Positions 37,445 through 45,654 of a stretch of DNA of 64,000 nt are shown in pieces. Both the position numbers and the translations under genes were made by a program. Numbering within the stretch: position 1 is the first letter of the stretch; each line of letters opens with the position of its first letter. The notes under the pieces are model-generated. The model ran no database searches and had not been told where the DNA came from. It was given only the letters and a program-made list of their open reading frames with translations. The stretch lies in contig CALRRO020000016.1 in NCBI GenBank assembly GCA_943370595.1, positions 62,001-126,000 on the forward strand, written 5' to 3'. Origin of the DNA: Piscinibacter sp943370595 (GTDB lineage Bacteria; Pseudomonadota; Gammaproteobacteria; Burkholderiales; Burkholderiaceae_C).

Positions 37445-40237
37445 TCACTGCATCAGCAGCGTGGCCACGCGGTCGACCAGGTCAGCGCGCGCGAACGGCT
37501 TGTCGAGGCTGGCGCAACCGGTCTCGGCGAGGAAGCCCTCGGCGCCTGGCGACAGCGTGTCGCCGGTGACGAACAGCATGCGTGTGGCCAGCGCCGGGTG
37601 GCGCGCTCGCACCTCGCGCCAGAGCGCCGCGCCGTCCATGTCGGGCATGCGCAGGTCGGACACGATGGCGTCGAAACGTGCCTCGTCCAGCAGTTCGAGC
37701 GCGACCGCGCCGGACTCGGCCGTGGCGACGTCGAAGCCGGCGCTCTCCAGCATGTCGCGCATCACCTCGGCGATCTCGGGCTCGTCGTCGACCACCAGGA
37801 TGCGTGCCGGCGTGCTGCCGTCGGCGCCGGCCAGCGCGCCCGGCTCGGTGACCGCCTGGGCCTGGCCGCTGATCGGCAGGCTCATGCGGAACACCGCGCC
37901 GCTGGCGCTGATCTCCAGGCCGAGTTGGCCGCCGTGGTCGCTGACCAGCGAGCGCGACACTGCCAGCCCGAGGCCGGTGCCGATGCCTTCCGGCTTGGTG
38001 GTGAAGAAGGGCTCGAAGATCTTCTCGTGCAGCGCCGGCACGACGCCCGGGCCGGTGTCGGCCACGCGCAGCCAGACGCGCGGCTCGCGGTTGCTGCGCC
38101 GCGCCTCGACGCCGGTGGACAGGCGCACGCGGCGCACTCCGCCGTCCGGCACGCCGGCCACCGCCTGCTGTGCATTGACGAGCAGGTTCAGCACCACCTG
38201 GCCGATCTGGTCGGCATCGGCGCTGACCTCGGGCAGCTCGGGCGCGAGTTCGAGCTGCAGCTCGATGCCGTGGCTGCGGAAGGTATAGGCCAGCATGTCG
38301 GCTGCGGCGCGGGCCAGGTCGTTGAGCTGCACGTTGCGGCGTTGCGCGGGCTTGCCGCGCGCCATGTTCAGGAAGGTGCGAACGATGCGGCCGCAGCGCT
38401 CGGCGGCCTCGCGGATGCGCCGCGCATCGTCCTGCAGTTCGGGCGCGCCGTCGCACTTCTCCTCGAGCAGGCCGGCGCGGCCCATCACGATGGCCAGCGG
38501 GTTGTTCAGCTCGTGGGCCACGCCGGCCAGCAGGCTGCCCATCGCACTGAGCTTCTCGCTCTGGCGCAGCGCCTCGCGCTGGCGCTCGATCTGCTCGGCG
38601 GCAGCTCGGCGCTCGGACAGGTCGGTCAGCGACGCCGTGAAGTGCGACTCGCCACCGACCGCGGCACGCCACAGCACCACCTCGACCGGGATCTCGCGGC
38701 CGTCGGCGCGGGCCGCCGTCATCTCGACGCGGCGACCGATCATGTGCGGGTCGCCGCCGCCGAGCATGCGACCGAACACCGCCTCGTGGGCCGCGCGGTG
38801 GCGCGGCGGCACCGTCACCTCGAACACCGGGCGGCCGATCACGTCCTCCCGGCGGCGGCCGAACATCGCCTCGGCGGCCGGGTTGAACTCGGTGATGCGG
38901 CCTTGTTCGTCGCACGAGATGATGGCCGCCAGTGCATGGTCGACGATCGCCGACTTCAGTGCCTGCGCCTGTGCCTCGCGGGCCTGCGCCTCGCGGGCCG
39001 CGGCGAAGGTGTCGCGGGTGAGCTTCACCCACGGCGCCCAGCCGCGCGGCAGCGCCGGCTCCGCCGCCGCCGGGTCGAAGGCCTTGCGGTGCAGATAGTC
39101 GACCAGGAGCAGCGAGGGCCGCGCATAGCGGCGCCACAGCAGCGCCGCGGTGGCGACGAACAGCAGCAGCAGCGCCACGCCGCCGGCCGCGTAGGGGCCG
39201 ACGTCGCGCAGCACCAGGCCCTGCACATGGGCATCGTCGCTGGCGTAGACCGCGCGCCAGGGCGCCACCGAGGAAGCCCGCGCCGACAGCAGCAGGCCAC
39301 CGCTGCGCACCGCCAGCGGCGCGTCGAGCGCCTGCGCGAGCACCGGCGCCGGCAGGGTGGGCAAGGCCGCGTCGAGCATCGAGCCGGCCGGTTCGTTGCG
39401 CGCCTTGTAGTCCCACACCACCGCGCCGTCGGCATCGAGCACCCAGAAGCGGCCGATGCCGGCGTCGATGCGCGCCGCGTCGAAGGCGCCGGGCGGCAGC
39501 TCGGCGGTGACGCTGCCGCCGCGCTCCTGCAGGCTGAGCGTGGCGGTCGCGCTGATCGAGCCGTCGGCGCGCATCCGCCAGGCCACGGCATCGGTGAACA
39601 CCGGGACACCGTCGCCCTTGCCGGTGTGGCGCAGGGCCAGCGCGCGCAACGCTTCGGGCACGTCGGGGGCGCCGAGTTCGGCCAGCAGCTGTGCGCTGCC
39701 CACCCAGGGGTAGACCCACAGCTGCGTGGCCTCGTCGTCGACGTAGTAGACACGGCGGAACGCACCACGCCCGCCGGTGACCAGGCGGGCTTGCTGCGCG
39801 AACAGCGCCGCCTGCTCGACAGCCGCGTCGCGCCAGCGCACGTCGCCACGCTGCGGCCCGGCCAGCAGCACCTGCGGCGCGCTCTCGCGCAGCACGGCCG
39901 GCAGTGCATCGAGCGTGTAGCCGCGCGCATCGGCGGTGGCGGCCAGCGAGTCGCGGTCGACCACGACGGCCGGCGCGATGGCCGGCGCCTGCACCGCATC
40001 GCGCAGGCGCAGCAGGTTGTCGCGCAGCGGCGCGAGCACGGCGTCCAGCCGCGTGACGCGGCGGTCGGTGCTCATCGCGATCTGCCGCTGCGTGCCGACC
40101 GAGACGATCTGGAACTGCAGCACCAGCACGTAGGTCACGGCCGCCAGCACCGGCAGGCCGAGCAGCAGCATCAGCAGCGCGTAGCTGCGGCGCAGGCGGT
40201 GCAGCGCCGCATCCGGCACCGGCTGCGGCAAGGTCAT
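37445..40237 (-). CDS. PAS-domain hybrid sensor histidine kinase
   Basis: Membrane sensor kinase of 930 residues. A membrane segment near residues 18-42, a large periplasmic double-Cache-like region (about 45-370) and a second membrane segment (around 370-392) are followed by a PAS domain (ALAAIISCDEQGRITEFN). HisKA carries H575 in VAHELNNPLAI, an NtrB-like H-box. The ATPase domain has FEPFFTTKPEGIGTGLGLAV, and a C-terminal receiver has D861 in VSDLRMPDMDG. The start overlaps the stop of the OmpR-type regulator gene (ATGA), so the two form one signalling unit. The periplasmic ligand is unknown. Confidence 0.9.
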   Translation of the reverse strand: MTLPQPVPDAALHRLRRSYALLMLLLGLPVLAAVTYVLVLQFQIVSVGTQRQIAMSTDRRVTRLDAVLAPLRDNLLRLRDAVQAPAIAPAVVVDRDSLAATADARGYTLDALPAVLRESAPQVLLAGPQRGDVRWRDAAVEQAALFAQQARLVTGGRGAFRRVYYVDDEATQLWVYPWVGSAQLLAELGAPDVPEALRALALRHTGKGDGVPVFTDAVAWRMRADGSISATATLSLQERGGSVTAELPPGAFDAARIDAGIGRFWVLDADGAVVWDYKARNEPAGSMLDAALPTLPAPVLAQALDAPLAVRSGGLLLSARASSVAPWRAVYASDDAHVQGLVLRDVGPYAAGGVALLLLFVATAALLWRRYARPSLLLVDYLHRKAFDPAAAEPALPRGWAPWVKLTRDTFAAAREAQAREAQAQALKSAIVDHALAAIISCDEQGRITEFNPAAEAMFGRRREDVIGRPVFEVTVPPRHRAAHEAVFGRMLGGGDPHMIGRRVEMTAARADGREIPVEVVLWRAAVGGESHFTASLTDLSERRAAAEQIERQREALRQSEKLSAMGSLLAGVAHELNNPLAIVMGRAGLLEEKCDGAPELQDDARRIREAAERCGRIVRTFLNMARGKPAQRRNVQLNDLARAAADMLAYTFRSHGIELQLELAPELPEVSADADQIGQVVLNLLVNAQQAVAGVPDGGVRRVRLSTGVEARRSNREPRVWLRVADTGPGVVPALHEKIFEPFFTTKPEGIGTGLGLAVSRSLVSDHGGQLGLEISASGAVFRMSLPISGQAQAVTEPGALAGADGSTPARILVVDDEPEIAEVMRDMLESAGFDVATAESGAVALELLDEARFDAIVSDLRMPDMDGAALWREVRARHPALATRMLFVTGDTLSPGAEGFLAETGCASLDKPFARADLVDRVATLLMQ

Positions 40238-40977
40238 GAAGCGGTCTCGGCCCCGGTCACGAACACGTAGCCGACATTGCGCACGGTCTTCAGGACCTCG
40301 GGCTTGTCGGGGTTGCGCTCGATCTTGCGGCGCAGACGCATGATGCGCAGGTCGATCGAGCGGTCGAACACGTCCCAGCCGCGGTTGTGCGCCTGCTCCA
40401 TGATCTGGTCGCGGTTCAGAGGCCGGTTCGGGTGGCGCGCGAACAGCGCCAGCAGGTCGTACTCGGCAGCGCTGATCTCCACCTCCGCACCCTCGGCGCC
40501 GAACAGGCGGCGCTGGTCGAGGTCGAGCTCGCACTGGCCGAAGCGCACACGGCGTGTGGCCGGCTCGGCAGGGTCCTTCGGCGCGGTCTGTGCCGTGGCC
40601 AGCCGTCGCAGCACGGCGCGCGAGCGCGCCAGCAGCTCGCGCATCTCGAAGGGCTTGGGCAGGTAGTCGTCGGCACCGAGCTCGAGGCCGACGATGCGAT
40701 CGACCGATTCGCCGGCGGTGGTCAGCATCACCAGGCCCAGCGCCGGGTGCGACTCGCGCAGGAAGCGCGCCAGCGACAGGCCGTTCTCGCCGGGCATGTT
40801 GACGTCGAGGATGGCCAGGTCGGGCACCTGCGCGGCGACGAGCCGGCGCGCCGCCGCGGCGTCCTCGGCCTGACGGACCTCGTAGCCGTGGCGGCCGAAG
40901 TACTCGGCCAGCAGTGCGCGCAGCTCCGGCTCGTCGTCGACGACCATCACCACGGGGGGCTTGTCGGGGGTGCTCAC
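40234..40977 (-). CDS. OmpR-family response regulator
   Basis: Two-domain regulator of 247 residues. The receiver has the acidic pair VVDDE, phospho-acceptor D58 in LAILDVNMPGENG and a conserved Lys in YLPKPFE. The C-terminal winged helix shows ISAAEYDLLALFARHPNRPLNRDQIMEQAHNRGW, RSIDLRIMRLRRKIE and the final VRNVGYVF, the OmpR/TorR type. GTG is used as start because the receiver begins right after it. It is paired by overlap with the PAS hybrid kinase. Its target genes are not identified; the small gene upstream on the same strand may share the transcript. Confidence 0.92.
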   Translation of the reverse strand: MSTPDKPPVVMVVDDEPELRALLAEYFGRHGYEVRQAEDAAAARRLVAAQVPDLAILDVNMPGENGLSLARFLRESHPALGLVMLTTAGESVDRIVGLELGADDYLPKPFEMRELLARSRAVLRRLATAQTAPKDPAEPATRRVRFGQCELDLDQRRLFGAEGAEVEISAAEYDLLALFARHPNRPLNRDQIMEQAHNRGWDVFDRSIDLRIMRLRRKIERNPDKPEVLKTVRNVGYVFVTGAETAS

Positions 40978-41070
40978 GTCGCGGACTCCGGCAGCGAAGG
41001 CAGACGAGCGCGGATCATATCGGCCGACGCCGACCGGCGACTGCAGCGCGAAGCCCGGGCTCTGCATGGC

Positions 41071-41289
41071 TCAGCGCGCCGGCGCCGCGCTGCGTGCGCG
41101 CAGCATCGGGAACAGGTCGGCCAGCGCCGCGTCGGAGGCCGCCTGCAAGTCTTCGGCAAAGCACTCGCTGCGGTACAGCAGGCGCTCGTCGAGCACGATG
41201 TCGGGCAGCGTGTCGGTGCCGCTGCGTGCGGCGATGGGGCGGCGCCAGGCGGTGGCGGCAGGGCGGATCAGGGTCAGCCAGGGGTTCAT
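41071..41289 (-). CDS. Hypothetical small protein (72 residues)
   Basis: Not recognised. Short protein with a hydrophobic/aromatic start (MNPWLTLIRPAATAW) and an acidic central part (DIVLDERLLYRSECFAEDLQ). A GGAG-like ribosome site lies about ten bases upstream. It is on the same strand as the response regulator, 93 bases upstream of it, and divergent from the 5'-nucleotidase gene. Codon use is like its neighbours. Being short, it could be a chance frame; the start signal and position make it plausible. Confidence 0.45.
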   Translation of the reverse strand: MNPWLTLIRPAATAWRRPIAARSGTDTLPDIVLDERLLYRSECFAEDLQAASDAALADLFPMLRARSAAPAR

Positions 41290-41409
41290 GGTCTCGGTCT
41301 CCGGTCAGGCGCGGTGGGTGACGCCATGCCGGTGATGCTCGCGGCCACACGTTTCGCGCCGGCTTCAGCGCAGGCGCCGCCGTGTTTCATTTGTTGTGCG
41401 ATCGCTATC

Positions 41410-42315
41410 ATGGGTCGCATGCCCGTCTCCCTCGCCGGCCAGCTGGTGGTCGCCATTTCCTCGCGCGCCCTGTTCGACTTCGAAGAGGAGAACCGCGTCT
41501 TCGAGGCCGCCGACGACCGTGCCTACATGCAGCTGCAGCTCGAGCGGCTGGAGCGCGCGGCCACGCCCGGCGTGGCCTTCTCGCTGGTCAACAAGCTGCT
41601 GGCCTTCAACACGCCGCAGCGGCAGCGTGTCGAGGTGGTGATCCTGTCGCGCAACGACCCGGTCTCGGGCATGCGCGTGTTCCGCTCGGCGCGCCACTAC
41701 GGTCTGACCATCCAGCGCGGCGTGTTCACGCGCGGCGAATCGCCGTGGCGCTACCTGCGGCCGCTGGCGGCCAACTTGTTCCTGTCCACCAACGAGGCCG
41801 ACGTGCGCTCGGCGCTGGCCGCCGGCGTGCCGGCCGCGCGCGTCTACCCGCAGTCGGCGCGGGCCTCCGATGCCCACCCCGCCGAGGTGCGCATCGCCTT
41901 CGACGGCGACGCGGTGCTGTTCTCCGACGAGGCCGAGCGGGTCTTCCAGGCCCAGGGGCTGGACGCCTTCCAGAGCCACGAGCACCAGCGCGCCGGCACG
42001 CCGCTGGCGCCGGGGCCTTTCAAGCCGCTGCTCGACGCCTTGCAGGCACTGCAGGACGAACCGGCACCGGGCATGCGCATCCGCACCGCGCTGGTCACCG
42101 CGCGCAGCGCGCCGGCGCACGAGCGCGCCATCCGCACGCTGATGGACTGGCACATCGACGTCGACGAGGCGATGTTCCTCGGCGGCCTGCCCAAGGGCGA
42201 GTTCCTGCGCGAATTCGAGCCGGACTTCTTCTTCGACGACCAGACCGGCCACATCGAGAACGCCGCGCCGCACGTTCCGGCGGGGCATGTCGCCGCCGGC
42301 ATCGTCAATGGCTGA
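41410..42315 (+). CDS. Cytosolic 5'-nucleotidase family protein
   Basis: Protein of 301 residues matching the 5'-nucleotidase family related to eukaryotic NT5C1 (pfam06189), which dephosphorylates nucleoside monophosphates. Landmarks are LVVAISSRALFDFEEENRVFE at the N-terminus (substituting for the DxDxT loop), VVILSRNDPVSGMRVF, FTRGESPWRYL, IAFDGDAVLFSDEAERVF and FLGGLPKGEFLREFEPDFFFDDQ. An in-frame ATG three codons downstream is an equally good start. Neither has a ribosome site, and a TATCAT hexamer overlaps the first ATG, so the message could be nearly leaderless. Confidence 0.85.
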   Translation: MGRMPVSLAGQLVVAISSRALFDFEEENRVFEAADDRAYMQLQLERLERAATPGVAFSLVNKLLAFNTPQRQRVEVVILSRNDPVSGMRVFRSARHYGLTIQRGVFTRGESPWRYLRPLAANLFLSTNEADVRSALAAGVPAARVYPQSARASDAHPAEVRIAFDGDAVLFSDEAERVFQAQGLDAFQSHEHQRAGTPLAPGPFKPLLDALQALQDEPAPGMRIRTALVTARSAPAHERAIRTLMDWHIDVDEAMFLGGLPKGEFLREFEPDFFFDDQTGHIENAAPHVPAGHVAAGIVNG

Positions 42316-42324
42316 GTCAGCGCT

Positions 42325-42639
42325 TCAGCCGAGCAGCCGCGCCGCCAGGCGCTCGATCAGCGGCCGGCGCTCCCAGGCCTGCACCGCGCGCTCGGCGAAC
42401 TCGCGCCCCCGGTCGCTGAGCCGGTAGTAGCGGATGTGCTCGAAGCCGTCCGGGTTGTCGTACTCGTCGATCAGCGCGTAGTCGGCCAGCGTGCGGAACG
42501 ACAGGCCGACCGGGCCGCCGTCGATCGAGCAGCCGCCCCAGCTCTCGCTGGCGTGCACCAGCACGTGGCCGCGCTTGAGCGCGCGCAGGGCGTCGACGAA
42601 CTCTCCGCGGTTGGCGATGATGGGGTGCTGCTGTTCCAT
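42325..42639 (-). CDS. Hypothetical protein, possible winged-helix fold (104 residues)
   Basis: Not a recognised family. Small protein beginning MEQQHPIIANRGEFVDALRAL. The C-terminal half (EHIRYYRLSDRGREFAERAV) resembles the wing and last helix of small winged-helix regulators. It ends nine bases from the 5'-nucleotidase stop (convergent) and lies 95 bases downstream of the Crp/Fnr regulator gene on the same strand. A perfect 12-base palindrome sits 42 bases upstream of its ATG. DNA binding is inference from a short motif only. Confidence 0.6.
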   Translation of the reverse strand: MEQQHPIIANRGEFVDALRALKRGHVLVHASESWGGCSIDGGPVGLSFRTLADYALIDEYDNPDGFEHIRYYRLSDRGREFAERAVQAWERRPLIERLAARLLG

Positions 42640-42680
42640 GGCCACATCTTCGGCATCCGCGCGCCGCCGCGCAGCGCGAA

Positions 42681-42692
42681 AAGTCGCGACTT
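42681..42692. promoter_or_regulatory. Perfect 12-base palindrome upstream of the winged-helix-like gene
   Basis: AAGTCGCGACTT is its own reverse complement and is flanked by short A and C runs. It lies in the 95-base gap between the Crp/Fnr stop and the next gene's start, where a self-regulating repressor would bind. No -10 box is evident in the gap. Confidence 0.35.
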
Positions 42693-42734
42693 CCCCTGCC
42701 TTTCCTGCGCCGCAGCGCGCCGCTGTGGCAAAGC

Positions 42735-43481
42735 TCACGCCGGACGCGGGCCGTGCACGTGGCGGCGCAGCGCCGGCAGGTCGAGCACACGCACGCCGCC
42801 GTACTCGATCGCGATCAGCCCCTGTGCCTGCAGCGAGCGCAGGGCCTCGTTGACGCGCTGGCGCGACAACCCGACCAGGTAGCCGAGCTCCTGCTGGGTG
42901 ATGCGCAGCAGCGAGCCGACGCCCGGGTACAGCACCGGGTGGAACAGCGCCGCCAGGTTGCGCGCCACGCGGGTGTCGGGGTCGTCGAGGCGGTCGATCT
43001 CGCGCGCGGCGATGAACTGGCCGAGCCGCTCGTTGAGCTGGTTCATCACGTAGCGGTTGAACGGGATGCTGCGCTCGAGCAGCCACTCGAAGGTGTCGAT
43101 GTCGATGCCGGCCACCACGCTCTTGCGCAGCGGCTCGATGTTGTAGCGGTAGACCTCGCGCTTGAGCAGCGTGCCCTCGCCGAACCACGCACCCGGCGGC
43201 ACGCCGGTGAAGGTGATCGCGAAGCCGAGCGAGCTGTCGTTGCTCATCTTCAGCAGGCCGTCGAGCACGCCGAACCAGTAGTTGGCCTGGCGGCCGATCT
43301 TGCAGACGTAGTCGCCGGTGTCGGCCTCCACCACCTGCACCGCGCTGATCGCACGCTGGCGCTGCGCCGGCTCGAGCAGGCCGAGCCAGGGGATCGCCGC
43401 CAGCTCGTCGACCGAGGGCGCGCGGGCCCGCTGGCGCAGCGGCGCGGGGCGGGGGGCGGGGGCGGTCGAGGAGCTGCTCAT
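42735..43481 (-). CDS. Crp/Fnr family transcriptional regulator
   Basis: Regulator of 248 residues with an N-terminal cyclic-nucleotide-type beta roll (about 30-140, with PGAWFGEGTLL as the PBC-like segment), a long dimer helix, and a C-terminal helix-turn-helix (RITQQELGYLVGLSRQRVNEAL). It lacks the N-terminal cysteine cluster of FNR, so it does not sense oxygen through an iron-sulfur centre. The recognition helix reads SRQRVN, unlike the classic CRP or FNR signatures, so its DNA site should differ. It is transcribed away from the acyl-CoA synthetase/liv operon. The 146-base divergent spacer contains a perfect palindrome, the likely operator. Confidence 0.9.
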   Translation of the reverse strand: MSSSSTAPAPRPAPLRQRARAPSVDELAAIPWLGLLEPAQRQRAISAVQVVEADTGDYVCKIGRQANYWFGVLDGLLKMSNDSSLGFAITFTGVPPGAWFGEGTLLKREVYRYNIEPLRKSVVAGIDIDTFEWLLERSIPFNRYVMNQLNERLGQFIAAREIDRLDDPDTRVARNLAALFHPVLYPGVGSLLRITQQELGYLVGLSRQRVNEALRSLQAQGLIAIEYGGVRVLDLPALRRHVHGPRPA

Positions 43482-43559
43482 GCGCCTGATGCTTGACGGC
43501 GCGCTGACATTCCAGCGCCGGAAGCCCTGGGGAAAGTCCCCTCGGGTCAGTCCCGGAGA

Positions 43560-43603
43560 TTGTCGTCACAACGACACCCTGGCGTCAAACTTGTTCCTAC
43601 AGT
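43560..43603 (+). promoter_or_regulatory. Predicted Crp/Fnr operator and promoter of the acyl-CoA synthetase/liv operon
   Basis: The perfect inverted repeat TGTCGT-CACA-ACGACA (43561-43576) is followed by a -10-like TACAGT (43598-43603). With a start site predicted at 43610, the palindrome centre lies at -41.5, the textbook spacing for class II activation by Crp/Fnr proteins, and no good -35 box is present. Assignment to the divergently encoded regulator is inference. Confidence 0.5.
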
Positions 43604-43627
43604 CCCGACACCGAGAGGAGACCTGCG

Positions 43628-45574
43628 GTGCAGACGACGTTCCCCCGACTGATGCTCGACCATGCGGCCCGGCGCCCCGGTGCGCCGGCGCTGCGCGAGA
43701 AGGTCTACGGCATCTGGCAGACGCTGACCTGGGCCGACCTCGCCACGCTGGTGCGCGACCTCGCCGGCGGGCTGGCTGCCGCCGGGCTGAAGCGCGACGA
43801 CCACGTGGTAGTGGTCGGCGACAACCGCCCGCGCCTGTACGCGTCGATGCTGGCGGTGCAGGCGCTGGGCGCGGTGCCGATCCCGCTGTACCAGGACGCC
43901 GCCTCGGCCGAGTTCGTCTTCCCCATCGTCAATGCCGACGTCGGCTTCGCGATCGTCGAGGACCAGGAGCAGGTCGACAAGCTGCTCGAGATCCGCGAAC
44001 AGTGCCCGCTTCTCGGGCGCATCTGGTACGACGACCCGCGCGGCCTGCGCAACTACAGCGAGCCGGGCCTGGCCTCGATGGACGCGCTGATCGAGTCCGG
44101 CCGCGCCTTCGCGAGCGCGAACCCCGGCCACTTCGACGCCGAGCTGGCCCAGGGTGCCCCTGGCGACGTGGCGGCGATGTTCTTCACCTCCGGCACCACC
44201 GGCAACCCGAAGGGCGTGGTGCACACGCACTTCACGCTGCTCGACCGCGCCAAGGCCGGCGCCGACTTCGACAAGCTGACCGAGCGCGAAGAGGTGCTGG
44301 CCTACCTGCCGCCGGCGTGGATCGGCCAGAACATCTTCAGCTATGCGCAGTGGCTGGCCTGCGGCTATGTGGTGAACTGCCCGGAGTCGGCCGCCACGGT
44401 GACGATCGACCTGAAGGAGATCGGCCCGACCTACTACTTCGCGCCGCCGCGGGTGTTCGAGGGCCTCCTGACCAGCGTGATGATCCGCATGGAGGACGCC
44501 AGCCGCATCAAGCGCGGGCTGTTCCACTTCTTCATGAGCGTGGCCAAGAGCGTGGGGCCGGCCTTGATGGACGGCAAGCCGGTGAGCGTCGTCGACCGCA
44601 TCGCCTACGCGCTCGGCAACCTGGTGATCTACGGGCCCCTGCGCAACACGCTGGGGCTGAGCCGCGTGCGCGTGGCCTACACCGCCGGCGAGGCGATCGG
44701 GCCCGACCTGTTCCGCTTCTACCGCTCGATCGGCATCAACCTGAAGCAGCTCTACGGCTCGACCGAGACCGCGGTGTTCGTCTGCCTGCAGCCCGACCAC
44801 GAGGCCCGCGCCGACACCGTCGGCGTGCCGATCGCCGGCGTCGAGGTGAAGGTCAACGACAGCGGCGAGATCCTGATCAAGTCGCCCGGCCTGCTCAAGG
44901 AGTACTACAAGAACCCGGCCGCCACCGCCGAGGTGCTCGACGCCTCGGGCTGGTACCACACCGGTGACGCCGGCTTCCTCGACGCCGGCGGGCACCTGAA
45001 GATCATCGACAGGGCCAAGGACGTCGGCCGCATCATGGGCGGCGCCAACGACGGCGCGATGTTCGCGCCCAAGTACGTCGAGAACAAGCTGAAGTTCTTC
45101 CCGCACATCAAGGAAGCGGTGGCCTTCGGCGACAAGCGCGAGCGGGTCTGCGCGTTCATCAACATCGACGTGGAAGCGGTCGGCAACTGGGCCGAGAAGC
45201 GCGGCCTGCCCTACGCCGGCTACACCGACCTGGCGCAGAAGGACGAGGTCTATGCGCTGGTGCGCGAATGCGTCGAGCGCGTCAACGCCGACCTCGCGGC
45301 GGACGAAATGCTCGCCGGCAGCCAGATCCACCGCTTCCTGATCCTGCACAAGGAACTCGACGCCGACGACGGCGAGCTGACGCGCACGCGCAAGGTCCGC
45401 CGCGGCTTCATCGGCGAGCGCTACCAGGTCCTGGTCGACGCGCTGTACGGCGGCAAGACGGAGCAGTACATCGAGACCCAGGTGAAGTTCGAAGACGGCC
45501 GCAGCGGCATGGTCTCGGCCACCTTGAAGATCGCCGATGCGAAGACGTTCCCCGCCATGAAGAAGGCCGCCTGA
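43628..45574 (+). CDS. AMP-forming acyl-CoA synthetase
   Basis: Adenylate-forming ligase of 648 residues, long-chain acyl-CoA synthetase type, converting a carboxylic acid, ATP and CoA to an acyl-CoA. The ATP loop is TSGTTGNPKG (187-196), followed by LAYLPPAWIGQN, QLYGSTETAVF and YHTGDAGFLD with IIDRAKDV near the C-terminus. The insert at residues 250-340 fits fatty-acyl or FadD15-like members. It starts with GTG after a GAGGAG ribosome site. First gene of an operon with a branched-chain-type ABC importer, so it probably activates the imported acid; substrate class is not resolved from sequence. Confidence 0.9.
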   Translation: MQTTFPRLMLDHAARRPGAPALREKVYGIWQTLTWADLATLVRDLAGGLAAAGLKRDDHVVVVGDNRPRLYASMLAVQALGAVPIPLYQDAASAEFVFPIVNADVGFAIVEDQEQVDKLLEIREQCPLLGRIWYDDPRGLRNYSEPGLASMDALIESGRAFASANPGHFDAELAQGAPGDVAAMFFTSGTTGNPKGVVHTHFTLLDRAKAGADFDKLTEREEVLAYLPPAWIGQNIFSYAQWLACGYVVNCPESAATVTIDLKEIGPTYYFAPPRVFEGLLTSVMIRMEDASRIKRGLFHFFMSVAKSVGPALMDGKPVSVVDRIAYALGNLVIYGPLRNTLGLSRVRVAYTAGEAIGPDLFRFYRSIGINLKQLYGSTETAVFVCLQPDHEARADTVGVPIAGVEVKVNDSGEILIKSPGLLKEYYKNPAATAEVLDASGWYHTGDAGFLDAGGHLKIIDRAKDVGRIMGGANDGAMFAPKYVENKLKFFPHIKEAVAFGDKRERVCAFINIDVEAVGNWAEKRGLPYAGYTDLAQKDEVYALVRECVERVNADLAADEMLAGSQIHRFLILHKELDADDGELTRTRKVRRGFIGERYQVLVDALYGGKTEQYIETQVKFEDGRSGMVSATLKIADAKTFPAMKKAA

Positions 45575-45603
45575 GATGCACCCCCAAGCTCACTTCTTTC
45601 GCA

Positions 45604-45618
45604 GCCCCCCGAGGGGGC
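45604..45618. repeat. C-run/GA/G-run palindromic element before livG
   Basis: GCCCCC-CGA-GGGGGC is a perfect six-pair hairpin in the 80-base spacer between the acyl-CoA synthetase and livG genes. A second inverted repeat (AATGCCC near 45623 with GGGCATT near 45644) follows. The core matches the element inside dppD at 4262-4276, so it is probably a dispersed repeat of this genome. Confidence 0.55.
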
Positions 45619-45654
45619 ACTCAATGCCCTTCGGGCGGCCGGGCGGGCATTGAC

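Noticed and set aside
42735..43481. FNR-type oxygen sensor
   Set aside because: The N-terminal cysteine cluster needed for an iron-sulfur centre is absent.
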